A stretch of DNA of 64,000 nucleotides from Parvibaculum sp040390855. Lineage in GTDB: Bacteria; Pseudomonadota; Alphaproteobacteria; Parvibaculales; Parvibaculaceae. Location: the NCBI GenBank assembly GCA_040390855.1, contig JAZJXO010000008.1, positions 102,388 to 166,387 on the forward strand, written 5' to 3'. A program made the position numbers and the translations under genes. The stretch's first letter is position 1, and each line of letters starts with the position of its first letter. Positions 16,262-25,361 of this stretch are shown here, piece after piece. The notes under the pieces were generated by a model, which searched no databases, had not been told where the DNA came from, and was given only the letters and a program-made list of their open reading frames with translations.

Positions 16262-18061
16262 ATGAACCTCTATCGCAGTCACACCTGTGGCGCTCTGACA
16301 AAAGCCAACATCGGTGAAACCGTCCGCCTCTCCGGCTGGGTCCATCGCAAACGTGATCACGGCGGTCTGCTGTTTATCGACCTGCGCGACAATGCGGGCC
16401 TGACGCAACTGGTGTTCGACCCAGACCGCGCGGTCGCCTTCGGCCATGCCGAAAAGGTGCGTTCCGAATATGTGATCAAGGTTGAAGGCAAGGTCGTCGC
16501 CCGCGCCGAGGGCACGACGAATGCGAACCTAGCCACCGGCGAAATCGAAGTCGCGGTCGAGAGCCTTGAAGTCCTGTCCGAAGCGCAGGACCTGCCGCTG
16601 CCGATCTTTGGCGAACCGGACTATCCGGAAGAAACCCGCCTGACCTATCGCTTCCTCGATCTGCGTCGCGAGACGCTGCACAAGAACATCCTGCTCCGCT
16701 CCAAGATTATCGCAGCCGCCCGCCGTCGCATGACGGATGCAGGCTTCAATGAATTCCAGACGCCGATCCTCACCGCTTCGTCGCCCGAAGGTGCTCGCGA
16801 CTTCCTCGTGCCCTCGCGCGTTCATCCCGGCAAGTTCTACGCCCTGCCGCAGGCCCCGCAGCAGTTCAAGCAGCTCATCATGGTTGCGGGCTTCGACAAG
16901 TATTTTCAGGTCGCCCCCTGCTTCCGCGATGAAGACGCGCGCGCCGACCGCAGTCCCGGCGAGTTCTACCAGCTCGACGTCGAGATGAGCTTTGTCGATC
17001 AGGACGACGTGTTTGCCGCCATCGAGCCCGTGCTGCACGGCCTCTTTGAAGAATTCGCCAACGGCCGCAAAGTCTCGTCCTATCCGTTCCCGCGCATCGC
17101 CTATGCGGATTCGATGCGCAAATACGGCAACGACAAGCCGGATCTGCGCAATCCGATCGAAATGTCGAACGCCACGCATATTTTCGCAGGCTCCGGCTTC
17201 AAGGTTTTCGCGGGCATGATCGAAAAAGACCCCAAGGTCGAAGTCTGGGCTATCCCCGCACCGGGCGGCGGCAGCCGCACCTTCTGCGACCGCATGAACT
17301 CTTGGGCGCAGGGCGAAGGCCAGCCGGGCCTCGGCTATATTTTCTGGCGCACGGAAAACGGCGTGCTGGAAGGTGCAGGCCCGCTTGCCAAAAATATCGG
17401 TCCCGAACGTACCGAACAGGTCCGCACCGAGCTTGGCCTCAAAGACGGCGACGCGGTCTTCTTCGTCGCGGGTCTTCCCAAAACCTTCGCCGCCTTCGCC
17501 GGTCTCGCGCGCACGCGCATCGGCAAAGACCTGAACCTCATCGAAGAGGGCATTTTCAAGTTCTGCTGGATCGTCGATTTTCCGATGTACGAGTATAACG
17601 AAGACGAGAAGCGCGTTGATTTCTCGCATAATCCCTTCTCCATGCCGCAGGGCGGCTTGGATGCACTGAACAATCAGGACCCGCTGACGATCAACGCCTA
17701 TCAGTACGATATCGTTTGCAACGGCATCGAACTGTCGTCGGGCGCGATCCGTAACCACAAGCCCGAGATCATGTACAAGGCCTTCGAGATTGCTGGCTAT
17801 TCGGCCTCCGTCGTCGAGGACAAGTTCGGCGGTATGCTCAACGCGTTCAAGTTCGGCGCCCCGCCGCATGGTGGTCTCGCGCCGGGCATCGACCGCATGG
17901 TCATGTTGCTCGCCGGTGTCGAGAACTTGCGTGAAGTGACCATGTTCCCGATGAACCAGCAGGCACAGGACCTGCTCATGCAGGCCCCGTCCAGGGTGGA
18001 AGACAAGCAACTCAAAGAGTTGCACATCCGAGTTACACAGCCGCTTGAGAAGAAGGCGTGA
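16262..18061 (+). CDS. aspS: Aspartate-tRNA ligase
   Basis: Class II aminoacyl-tRNA synthetase charging tRNA-Asp (probably also tRNA-Asn if no asnS exists). It has 599 residues from the ATG at 16262, which gives the usual MNLYRSHTCGALTK start. An OB-fold anticodon domain comes first (GWVHRKRDHGGLLFIDLRD), then motif 2 (CFRDEDARADRSPGEFYQLD), the GAD insertion of bacterial AspRS and motif 3 (GLAPGIDRMVMLLAG). A GTG-started membrane protein gene begins on the base after the stop codon, suggesting translational coupling. Confidence 0.97.
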   Translation: MNLYRSHTCGALTKANIGETVRLSGWVHRKRDHGGLLFIDLRDNAGLTQLVFDPDRAVAFGHAEKVRSEYVIKVEGKVVARAEGTTNANLATGEIEVAVESLEVLSEAQDLPLPIFGEPDYPEETRLTYRFLDLRRETLHKNILLRSKIIAAARRRMTDAGFNEFQTPILTASSPEGARDFLVPSRVHPGKFYALPQAPQQFKQLIMVAGFDKYFQVAPCFRDEDARADRSPGEFYQLDVEMSFVDQDDVFAAIEPVLHGLFEEFANGRKVSSYPFPRIAYADSMRKYGNDKPDLRNPIEMSNATHIFAGSGFKVFAGMIEKDPKVEVWAIPAPGGGSRTFCDRMNSWAQGEGQPGLGYIFWRTENGVLEGAGPLAKNIGPERTEQVRTELGLKDGDAVFFVAGLPKTFAAFAGLARTRIGKDLNLIEEGIFKFCWIVDFPMYEYNEDEKRVDFSHNPFSMPQGGLDALNNQDPLTINAYQYDIVCNGIELSSGAIRNHKPEIMYKAFEIAGYSASVVEDKFGGMLNAFKFGAPPHGGLAPGIDRMVMLLAGVENLREVTMFPMNQQAQDLLMQAPSRVEDKQLKELHIRVTQPLEKKA

Positions 18062-18502
18062 GTGACCTCACGTAACGAATTAAAAGAGCGGAGCAGGGGA
18101 GAGCGGCTTTTGCAGGCCGTGCTCTACGAGGTCATTGCGCTGGTGTTTCTGACGCCGGTTTATTCATACGTGCTCAACCTGCCGCTCGACAATTCCTTCG
18201 CCACCATGCTGATGATCTCTCTGGCGGTCATTGTCTGGGTCTATATCTACAACATGATTTTCGACCGCGCGATGTATGCCCGTTGGGGTCTTCTCGCGCA
18301 TGAGAAGACGCAATCCCTGCGCCTTCTCCATACGGTTCTCTATGAGCTGAGCGTGACCTTTATCGCGGTGCCGGTCATCCTCGTGATGAGCGGCAAGCCC
18401 TTCTTGGTCGCGCTGCTGGCCGACATAGGGTTCAGCTTTATTTTCGCTGTCTATACCTATGTCTTTTATCTGGTCTATGACCGGCTTCGACCCGTCGTTT
18501 AG
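18062..18502 (+). CDS. PACE-family (chlorhexidine-type) efflux membrane protein
   Basis: Small inner-membrane protein of 146 residues with four predicted membrane helices arranged as two similar pairs. Each half starts with a basic residue followed by LLQAVLYEVIAL or LLHTVLYELSVT, the signature of the bacterial transmembrane pair domain found in proton-coupled PACE exporters (AceI type) of biocides such as chlorhexidine. The Glu in each YE motif is the kind of acidic residue on which PACE transport depends. The GTG start is adjacent to the aspS stop. The 3' end overlaps the fasciclin gene by four bases. Confidence 0.8.
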   Translation: MTSRNELKERSRGERLLQAVLYEVIALVFLTPVYSYVLNLPLDNSFATMLMISLAVIVWVYIYNMIFDRAMYARWGLLAHEKTQSLRLLHTVLYELSVTFIAVPVILVMSGKPFLVALLADIGFSFIFAVYTYVFYLVYDRLRPVV

Positions 18503-19053
18503 TTCAGCGGCGTCCGCGTTGTCACCGGTGCAGGCACAGGCACCCCGTCATCGCCCTGCTCGAACACCGGCACAGGGAAAGCATCAATCGGAATGATCAC
18601 GCCGTTCGACGCGCTGATCGCCGCGCCTGCCTGTGTCGCGCCATATTTGTCATCGCCGTAATGCAGCGCGCCGTCAGCGCCCGAGATCGTGACCTTCGCC
18701 TTCTGCAAAGTGCCGAGTGTCGTCGTCTTGCCTGCAAGGCTTGCCGGCGTGTGCTTGCCCGGTACAATCTGATAGAGCAGCAGCGCCTGTGTATTCGTGC
18801 GGTCCGTCGTACCGAGCATATCCTGATAGCCGCCCTTCAGCGCCTCGAAGGCCGCGTTGGTCGGTGCGAAGACAGTGCGCTCGCCGCCCGTATAATTGTG
18901 TTTCGTGCCCGTCGCATCAATCACCGACACCAGAGTCGAAAACTGCGGGTCGCCCTTCAGCGTGTTGTAGATATTACCAGCCGCGAAAACGGGGCCCGCA
19001 ACGGCCATCATGCCCGCGAAGGCGAGAGCTGAAAGCATGTGTTTGATTTTCAT
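18499..19053 (-). CDS. Secreted fasciclin (FAS1) domain protein
   Basis: Exported 184-residue protein with one FAS1 domain, an adhesion-type fold. A signal peptide is clear after the ATG at 19053 (MKIKHMLSALAFAGMMAVAG, with a VFA cleavage motif), preceded by AGGTGA. FAS1 hallmarks are present: the H1 box TVFAPTNAAFEAL near residue 45 and the YHxx-type segment replaced by LLYQIVPGKHT. A Pro/Val-rich tail follows. The extended frame upstream of the signal peptide is not supported. Its role in this organism cannot be told from context. Confidence 0.85.
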   Translation of the reverse strand: MKIKHMLSALAFAGMMAVAGPVFAAGNIYNTLKGDPQFSTLVSVIDATGTKHNYTGGERTVFAPTNAAFEALKGGYQDMLGTTDRTNTQALLLYQIVPGKHTPASLAGKTTTLGTLQKAKVTISGADGALHYGDDKYGATQAGAAISASNGVIIPIDAFPVPVFEQGDDGVPVPAPVTTRTPLN

Positions 19054-19239
19054 TTTGTCACCTGTGTTCGATCTCTGAATGTACCGGACGCTATCTTCAT
19101 AATTCGACCGAATTGCGACGGCAACAAGGCATCCCCGTCGCAATAGTTCACACCGAAACGGATGCACTTCCTACTGGGCAAATCCCTGACTTGACCGAAC
19201 AATGGACCGACATTTTTGTGAGTCTGCGGGAGGCAAGCC

Positions 19240-20193
19240 ATGCCCAAAACCCATTCGCTTGTGCTCGTTAATCACCCCTTGGGGCAGGAGCGTCGCGATT
19301 TTGAAGAGATCGCCGCCAAGGTCGAAGCGCTCGCGCCTGAAATCTCCATTCATATCGTGCCCCATGATGTGAAGGTCGAGGATAGCGACCTCCCCGCCGA
19401 TGTCTGGGCGCGCCCTGCTTTCAACGTCGCCTTCCAGTGGCCGCAAAAATTCCGGCCTCGGCGCGGCGTGACTTACGCGGGTCGTCCGATCAATAAATCC
19501 GTGCAGGCCCGCAAATACGACACCGCCGGTGTCGCTGTCCCGCCCACCGTGACTTACGACTTCGGCCGCGCCCTCAACCGCGATTTCTGGGGCGACTTTG
19601 TCATTATGAAACCGACCCGTATCGACATGACGTCCCACGGCAACAATGTCTTCCTCATGCGCACCGAGCGCGTTGCGGCGCTGGCGCAACGCATCTATCC
19701 GCCGCAGCATCCCGCCCGCGCGGCCCCCGTCCTCATCCAGAAATTCATCAACACTGGCGGCGTGCCGGAGAGCTACCGTGTTCTGACGCTGTTCGGCAAA
19801 CCGCTCTATTGTATGCTCTTCCGTCAGCACCAGCCGCGTGCGCCGCTCTACGCCTCCGATGAGGAATTGCTCCGTACACCAATCGCCTCCAACGCGGGCG
19901 ACGACTACGTGCATACAATGGTCGATGACCCCGAGGTCATCGCCTTCGCCGCCCGCGCCGCCGCGGCCATGCCCGCAATCCCCTTGCAGGGCATCGACGT
20001 TATTCGCGATATGGAAACAGGGCGGCTTTATGTTCTCGAAAGCAATCCCGGCGGCAATACCTGGCATTTCTCGTCAAAATTCTCCATCGGCAGCCGCAAG
20101 ATTCTCTCACGCGAACAGCGCATCGCACAATTTGGCGCATGGGACATCGCCGCAAAAGTCTTGGCCGAGCGCACCCTTAAGGAAGCGCGCTGA
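19240..20193 (+). CDS. ATP-grasp-like protein of unknown function
   Basis: A 317-residue cytosolic protein not assignable to a named family. The C-terminal half looks like an ATP-grasp ligase: a Lys-containing strand DFVIMKPTRID near 120, a hydrophobic core with VLIQKFINTGG, an acidic strand LQGIDVIRDMETGRLYVLE and a terminal ESNPGGNTWHFSS, in the position of the metal-binding Glu-x-Asn of ATP-grasp enzymes. The N-terminal part (LVLVNHPLGQERRDFEEIAA) looks like a preATP-grasp domain. A GGGAGG ribosome binding site precedes the ATG. It converges with nrdJ, 17 bases between stops. Confidence 0.65.
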   Translation: MPKTHSLVLVNHPLGQERRDFEEIAAKVEALAPEISIHIVPHDVKVEDSDLPADVWARPAFNVAFQWPQKFRPRRGVTYAGRPINKSVQARKYDTAGVAVPPTVTYDFGRALNRDFWGDFVIMKPTRIDMTSHGNNVFLMRTERVAALAQRIYPPQHPARAAPVLIQKFINTGGVPESYRVLTLFGKPLYCMLFRQHQPRAPLYASDEELLRTPIASNAGDDYVHTMVDDPEVIAFAARAAAAMPAIPLQGIDVIRDMETGRLYVLESNPGGNTWHFSSKFSIGSRKILSREQRIAQFGAWDIAAKVLAERTLKEAR

Positions 20194-20210
20194 AGTAACC
20201 ACACTGTGCC

Positions 20211-23200
20211 TCAACTACACCCGCTCGTACTCCCGCATGTATCACACTTCAGGCAGGTCCCGTTCCGCACCATCGTGAAGTTGCCGCATTCGCCGCAGGC
20301 TTCGCCCTCATAGCCCTTCATGCGCGCTTCGGCCAAACGGTTGAAGCCGCCATGCGTGCCCCCACTACCATTTCCAATGCCGCCGCCTGTCACGCCTTCG
20401 TCGCGCCCAAGGCCTTCCTGGCGCAACGTCTGCGCATTGACGATCATTTCTTCGGCATGTTCCGACGCATCCAGTATTGCCTTCGTCGCCGACGTGCTCG
20501 CCACCGCTGCGCGCATTGCGCCGCCGCGCACGATATAGAGGTTCCCCATCTGCGCGTTGCGTGTGAAGCCGGGGCTCACAACGCTGGAGGCGGGGAGTTT
20601 CCCTTCGTCCGCGCCCGATCCCATCGCATCGAAAGCAATATCCTTCGGGTCCACATGGCCGAGGTCCGCGCGGCCGAGATAGGACACAGCGAGTTCGCGG
20701 AACACATAGTCGAGGATCGACGTCGCATTCTTGATCCGGTCATTGCCCTGCACCATGCCCGCAGGTTCAAAGCGCGTGAAGGTGAAGGCCTCCACATATT
20801 CTTCCAGCGGTACGCCATATTGCAGACCCAGCGAAATGGCGATAGCAAAATTATTCATCAGTGAACGGAAGGCCGCGCCCTCCTTATGCATATCGATGAA
20901 GATTTCACCGATGGTGCCGTCTTCATATTCGCCTGTGCGCAGATAGACCTTATGCCCGCCGACCAGCGCCTTCTGCGTATAGCCCTTGCGGCGGTCCGGC
21001 AGTTTCTGGCGGTCCTTGGCGCGCTCGACAATGCGCTCGACGAATTTTTCCGCGACAAGCTTCGCGCGTTCCGGCTGGGGCAGGGCGGTGACGCGCTCGG
21101 CCAGCGTTTCTTTCAGTGTTTCTTCGAGCGATGCCATGTCATCGTCCGACATCTCGTCAAACACTTCGTCTTCAAGTATCTGCGAGTTGAGCGGCTGCGA
21201 CAGTTTCGAGCCATCGCGGTAAAGCGCATTGGCCTTCAGCGCCAGTTTCCACGACAGCATATAGCTCTCTTTGCAATCCTCGACGCTTGCCGCATTGGGC
21301 ATGTTGATTGTCTTGGAAATAGCACCCGAGATGAAAGGCTGCGCCGCTGCCATCATGCGGATATGGCTCTCCACCGAGAGGAAGCGTTTGCCCGTCCGAC
21401 CGCAAGGATTGGCGCAATCAAACACCGGCAGATGCACGTCTTTGAGATGCGGCGCACCTTCAACAGTCATCGCACCGCAGACATATATATTGGCTGCATC
21501 AATATCGCGCTTGCTGAAACCGATCGCGCCGAGCAGATCGAAATCAAGATCATCCATTGCGTCGGCGTCGAGGCCGAGAACATTGACGCAGAACTCTTCG
21601 CCCAGCGTCCATTTGTTGAACACGAAGCGAATGTCAAAGGCCGAGCCCAGCGCCGCTTCCACCGCGTCGATTTTCGCCTTGGTGAAGCCCTTGGCAATCA
21701 GCGCCGCGTGGTTGACGCCCGGTGCGTGGTCGAGCGAGCCGAGACCGACGGCATAATCAATAATGTCTTCGACCTCGCGCGTCGAATAGCCGAGCGCGTG
21801 CAGCGCCTGCGGCACAGCGCGGTTGATGATCTTGAAATAACCCCCGCCTGCGAGCTTCTTGAATTTGACGAGTGCGAAATCGGGCTCGATGCCCGTCGTG
21901 TCGCAATCCATCACAAGGCCGATCGTACCGGTCGGTGCGATGACGCTCGCCTGTGCATTGCGATAGTCGTATTTCTCGCCCATGGCGACGGCCACGTCCC
22001 AGGCCGCACGGGCATGGTCGATGAGATCGCGCTGCGGGCAGTTCGCGGCATCGAGCGGCACCGGCGCAAGGCTCAGCGTTTCATAGCCTGTCGTGTCGCC
22101 ATGTGCGGCGCGGGCGTGATTGCGCATGACGCGCAGCATGTGCTCGCGGTTTTCGGCAAAGCCTTCGAATGCGCCAAGCTCCTTCGCCATTTGCGCCGAA
22201 GTAGCGTAAGACACGCCGGTCATAATAGCGCTGATCGCGCCGCACAGGCTGCGCGCCTGCGGGCTGTCATAGGCAATGCCGGACGCCATCAAAAGCCCGC
22301 CGATATTGGCAAAACCGATCCCCAGCGTGCGGTAGCGGAACGAGCGTTCGGCAATTTCACGGCTGGGAAATTGCGCCATCAAGACCGAGATTTCGAGTGT
22401 GACGGTCCACAGCTTCACCGCCTGTTCGAAGGCTTCGACGTCAAAGCGTCCGCCCTTGCTTGTGGCGCTCGCGGCCTCGCGGAACGTCATCAGATTGAGC
22501 GAGGCGAGGTTGCAGGCCGTGTCGTCAAGGAACATATATTCCGAGCACGGATTACTGGCGCGGATGTCCCCTGAGGCGGGGCAGGTGTGCCAGTCGTTGA
22601 TCGTGGTGTGAAACTGCAATCCCGGATCGGCCGACGCCCAGGCTGCCTGCCCGATCTGGTCCCACAGTTCGCGGGCCTTCAGCACCTTGGACACCTTACC
22701 GTCCGTACGGCGGATCAGCTCCCAGTCATCGTCGTCTTCGACCGCCTTGAGAAAATCGTCGGTGAGCCGCACCGTGTTGTTAGAGTTCTGGCCCGAGACG
22801 GTGTGGTAAGCCTCGCCGTCCCAGTCTGTGTCATAAGTATCGAACTTGATATCGCTATAGCCCTGACGCGCAAACTGGATCACGCGCTGCACATAGTTTT
22901 CCGGCACATGCATTTTGCGCGCGGCAATGATTTCGCGTTTCAGCGCCGTGTTCTTTTTCGGATCGAAACAATCATCGTTCGAGCCTTCGCAGTTGATGCA
23001 GGCCCGCATAATGGCGCTGAGGTGTTTCTGATTGATCTTCGAGCCGGTGACCAGCGCTGCCACTTTCTGCTCTTCGATCACTTTCCAGTTGATAAAGGCT
23101 TCGATGTCGGGATGGTCCGCATCGACAATCACCATTTTGGCGGCTCGCCGTGTTGTTCCGCCTGATTTGATCGCGCCTGCCGCGCGGTCACCGATCTTGA

Positions 23201-23972
23201 GAAAGCTCATCAGGCCCGAGGATTGCCCGCCGCCGGACAGTCCCTCGTCAGCACCGCGCAACGCCGAGAAATTGGACCCCGTGCCGGACCCGTATTTGAA
23301 GAGCCTCGCCTCGCGCACCCAGAGGTCCATGATGCCGTTTTCATTCACAAGGTCGTCGTTGACGCTCTGAATGAAACAGGCGTGTGGCTGGGGATGTTCG
23401 TAAGCACTGGTCGAGGCGACCGTCTCGCCGCTCTTGGGGTCCACATAGAAGTGACCTTGAGCGGGGCCGTCGATGCCATAGGCCCAGTGGAGGCCGGTGT
23501 TGAACCATTGTGGGGAGTTTGGCGCCGCCATCTGCGCGGCCAGCATATAGGCCGTCTCGTCGCGATAGGTCCGCGCGTCCGCTTCCGTATCGAAATAGCC
23601 GCCCTTCCAGCCCCAATAGGTCCAAGTGCCGGCAAGGCGATCAAAAACCTGCCGCGCATCGGTCTCGCCGCCGAAGCGGTCTTCGGGACGCAGCGCGTTC
23701 AGCGCCTCATGGTCGGGTTCGTGCGCCCACAGAAATTCGGGAACATCAACAGCGCGCACTTTCTTGAGGACGGCGGCAACACCGGCCCGACGGAAGTATT
23801 TCTGGGCGAGAATATCCCCCGCCACACCGCTCCAGCCCGCCGGAACAACCATCTCGACAGCGCGTCCCACGGTTGAGCCGTCCGGATTGCGTATTTCGCT
23901 CGTTGTGGTCTTGAACGGGATACCCTCATACGGGGATTGGCCCTCAATCGTGAAACAACGCTGGATACGCAT
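20211..23972 (-). CDS. nrdJ: Vitamin B12-dependent (class II) ribonucleotide reductase
   Basis: Reduces ribonucleotides to deoxyribonucleotides with adenosylcobalamin, independent of oxygen. It has 1253 residues from the ATG at 23972, chosen because MRIQRCFTIEGQSPYEGI is the family N-terminus and a GGGGG stretch precedes it; an ATG six codons earlier is possible. The redox Cys region HACFIQSVND lies near residue 155. The radical-site Cys is in NPCSEY, with its partner motif ACNLASLNLM following. The C-terminus carries a zinc-ribbon-like CGECGNF and CLKCDTCG. I saw no cobalamin riboswitch in the 250 bases upstream. Confidence 0.96.
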   Translation of the reverse strand: MRIQRCFTIEGQSPYEGIPFKTTTSEIRNPDGSTVGRAVEMVVPAGWSGVAGDILAQKYFRRAGVAAVLKKVRAVDVPEFLWAHEPDHEALNALRPEDRFGGETDARQVFDRLAGTWTYWGWKGGYFDTEADARTYRDETAYMLAAQMAAPNSPQWFNTGLHWAYGIDGPAQGHFYVDPKSGETVASTSAYEHPQPHACFIQSVNDDLVNENGIMDLWVREARLFKYGSGTGSNFSALRGADEGLSGGGQSSGLMSFLKIGDRAAGAIKSGGTTRRAAKMVIVDADHPDIEAFINWKVIEEQKVAALVTGSKINQKHLSAIMRACINCEGSNDDCFDPKKNTALKREIIAARKMHVPENYVQRVIQFARQGYSDIKFDTYDTDWDGEAYHTVSGQNSNNTVRLTDDFLKAVEDDDDWELIRRTDGKVSKVLKARELWDQIGQAAWASADPGLQFHTTINDWHTCPASGDIRASNPCSEYMFLDDTACNLASLNLMTFREAASATSKGGRFDVEAFEQAVKLWTVTLEISVLMAQFPSREIAERSFRYRTLGIGFANIGGLLMASGIAYDSPQARSLCGAISAIMTGVSYATSAQMAKELGAFEGFAENREHMLRVMRNHARAAHGDTTGYETLSLAPVPLDAANCPQRDLIDHARAAWDVAVAMGEKYDYRNAQASVIAPTGTIGLVMDCDTTGIEPDFALVKFKKLAGGGYFKIINRAVPQALHALGYSTREVEDIIDYAVGLGSLDHAPGVNHAALIAKGFTKAKIDAVEAALGSAFDIRFVFNKWTLGEEFCVNVLGLDADAMDDLDFDLLGAIGFSKRDIDAANIYVCGAMTVEGAPHLKDVHLPVFDCANPCGRTGKRFLSVESHIRMMAAAQPFISGAISKTINMPNAASVEDCKESYMLSWKLALKANALYRDGSKLSQPLNSQILEDEVFDEMSDDDMASLEETLKETLAERVTALPQPERAKLVAEKFVERIVERAKDRQKLPDRRKGYTQKALVGGHKVYLRTGEYEDGTIGEIFIDMHKEGAAFRSLMNNFAIAISLGLQYGVPLEEYVEAFTFTRFEPAGMVQGNDRIKNATSILDYVFRELAVSYLGRADLGHVDPKDIAFDAMGSGADEGKLPASSVVSPGFTRNAQMGNLYIVRGGAMRAAVASTSATKAILDASEHAEEMIVNAQTLRQEGLGRDEGVTGGGIGNGSGGTHGGFNRLAEARMKGYEGEACGECGNFTMVRNGTCLKCDTCGSTSGCS

Positions 23973-24011
23973 CAGACCCCCGGCTCGCATTTACAGTCTC
24001 GTGCCTGCCCT

Positions 24012-24051
24012 CGATCTCGACACGAAAACGCTCGATCTCTTGCAGGAAACG
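24012..24051 (+). repeat. Dispersed ABC-F D-loop-like repeat (copy C)
   Basis: A 40-base segment matching copy A (34 of 40 positions from base 2560 onward). In frame it reads LDLDTKTLDLLQETL, the D-loop and following helix of a Uup-type ABC-F ATPase, without the preceding Walker B. It lies in the 5' leader region of nrdJ on the opposite strand, and upstream of the response regulator gene. Confidence 0.45.
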
Positions 24052-24258
24052 CTCATTAGAGCATTGCGTCGTTCGGGCCCTGCCTTGTCAAGCCATGGTG
24101 TTTTAGTTCAATAAAGACGCCATATCTGGGCCGTAATTCCGGCTTGTGTCAGGGCCGAATCAACATCGGTTCCCTTAAAAAATGTCGGGGGATTAGTCAA
24201 AAAAAACTACTCCACATGCAAAATGGCAGTTCTACATCGAGGTGGAGACGTCCGAACC

Positions 24259-24789
24259 ATGCCTGTCCAGACCAGCACAGCCCTTGGCAAGTCATTGAAA
24301 GATCTTGATATTCTGATCGTCGATGACAATGCGAACATGCGCTTGCTGGTCCGCACGATTCTGCGCAGCTTCGGCTTGCCGGACGCCCGTCAGGCCCGCG
24401 ACGGCACCACGGCGCTCGCCGAGCTTGAACGCAAGGTCCCGAGCCTCATCATCACCGATTGGGAAATGGCACCCATGAACGGGCTCGATTTCATCCGCGC
24501 CGTCCGCCGCGTGGGCCGCGAACCCCTTTGTTTTGTGCCGATTATTGTGCTGACGGCCCATGCTTCGCGCCCGCTGCTGGAGACCGCCTTCTCGTCGGGC
24601 GCGACACAGCTTCTAGTGAAACCGGTCACGCCGACAAACCTGCTTCAGCGCATTTTGTGGGTTCTGGAAGACGACCGCCCGTTCCACAAGGCAGGCGACA
24701 TCTACCGTCAGGAAATGCATCTGCCCAAAGCGACCAAACTCGCGCCCGAAACACCGGTCAGAATTTCCGATACTTGGTCATTAGACTAG
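24259..24789 (+). CDS. Single-domain response regulator (CheY-like)
   Basis: A 176-residue receiver-domain protein. The acidic pocket is in ILIVDDNANMR, the phospho-acceptor Asp is in LIITDWEMAPMNG, the conserved Thr in IIVLTAHAS and the Lys in LLVKPVTP. No output domain follows; about 45 residues of unassigned tail end in DTWSLD. It may signal by protein-protein contact. The ATG at 24259 follows a GGTGGAG element; an in-frame ATG at 24223 lacks one. No kinase gene is nearby, so the partner is unknown. Confidence 0.85.
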   Translation: MPVQTSTALGKSLKDLDILIVDDNANMRLLVRTILRSFGLPDARQARDGTTALAELERKVPSLIITDWEMAPMNGLDFIRAVRRVGREPLCFVPIIVLTAHASRPLLETAFSSGATQLLVKPVTPTNLLQRILWVLEDDRPFHKAGDIYRQEMHLPKATKLAPETPVRISDTWSLD

Positions 24790-24916
24790 TCTTTCCGCCA
24801 TTTTCGCCAGACCGCCACTGGACCATCTCCTCCCGCAATGTCATATTCGCCACGTCTCCGTCAGGTGACAGAATCGCATTTGTGGCCTCGTTTCGAGGTC
24901 TGGTAACGGTGGTCCA

Positions 24917-25312
24917 ATGAGCCTTTTTTCTGAAATTTTCATCTGGTGGCACGGCCAGACTATGGGCACGCGCTTCTATACGTGGAAATACGGCAAATTC
25001 GTCGGCGCCGATGATCAGGGAAACCGTTATTTCGAAAGCGCCAAGGGCGAAAAGCTCGCGGGCTATCCGCGCCGCTGGGTGCTTTACAATGGCTATGCCG
25101 ACGCCTCGCGTGTGCCGCCCGAATGGCACGGCTGGCTCCACAACACGGTCAGCGTTCCGCCTACAGAAGAAAACTATACGGCCCGTTCGTGGCAGAAGCC
25201 GCACACGATGAACGGCACCGGCACGTCCAAAGCCTATCGCCCCAAAGGCAGCATCGTCGGCCACGGCGCGCGCCCCAAAGCGACCGGCGACTACGAAGCA
25301 TGGAAGCCTTGA
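24917..25312 (+). CDS. NADH:ubiquinone oxidoreductase subunit NDUFA12 family
   Basis: Accessory subunit of respiratory complex I, shared by Alphaproteobacteria and mitochondria (B17.2/NDUFA12), on the matrix/cytosolic side near the iron-sulfur arm. It has 131 residues. The N-terminal IFIWWHGQTMGTRFYT and the core GRRYFE-like NRYFESAKGEKL, RRWVLYNGYADASRVPP and EWHGWLHNTVSVPP are diagnostic. The main nuo operon is not in this window; separate location beside DUF2155 and mlaD-like genes is common in the class. Confidence 0.93.
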   Translation: MSLFSEIFIWWHGQTMGTRFYTWKYGKFVGADDQGNRYFESAKGEKLAGYPRRWVLYNGYADASRVPPEWHGWLHNTVSVPPTEENYTARSWQKPHTMNGTGTSKAYRPKGSIVGHGARPKATGDYEAWKP

Positions 25313-25361
25313 TCGCCGAATTTTCCTATACGTTTTTAACGCCGTCGAACCGGAGACCTCC

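Noticed and set aside
16529..18025. A 498-codon minus-strand frame across aspS
   Set aside because: Fully antisense to aspS with compositional bias only; no recognisable domain.
20886..22574. A 562-codon open frame on the plus strand
   Set aside because: It is antisense to nrdJ, whose motifs are intact; the frame has no family features and reflects GC-rich codon use.
23973..24258. Possible cobalamin riboswitch upstream of nrdJ
   Set aside because: No B12-box-like conserved core was recognised on the minus strand; only the ABC-F-like repeat was found.
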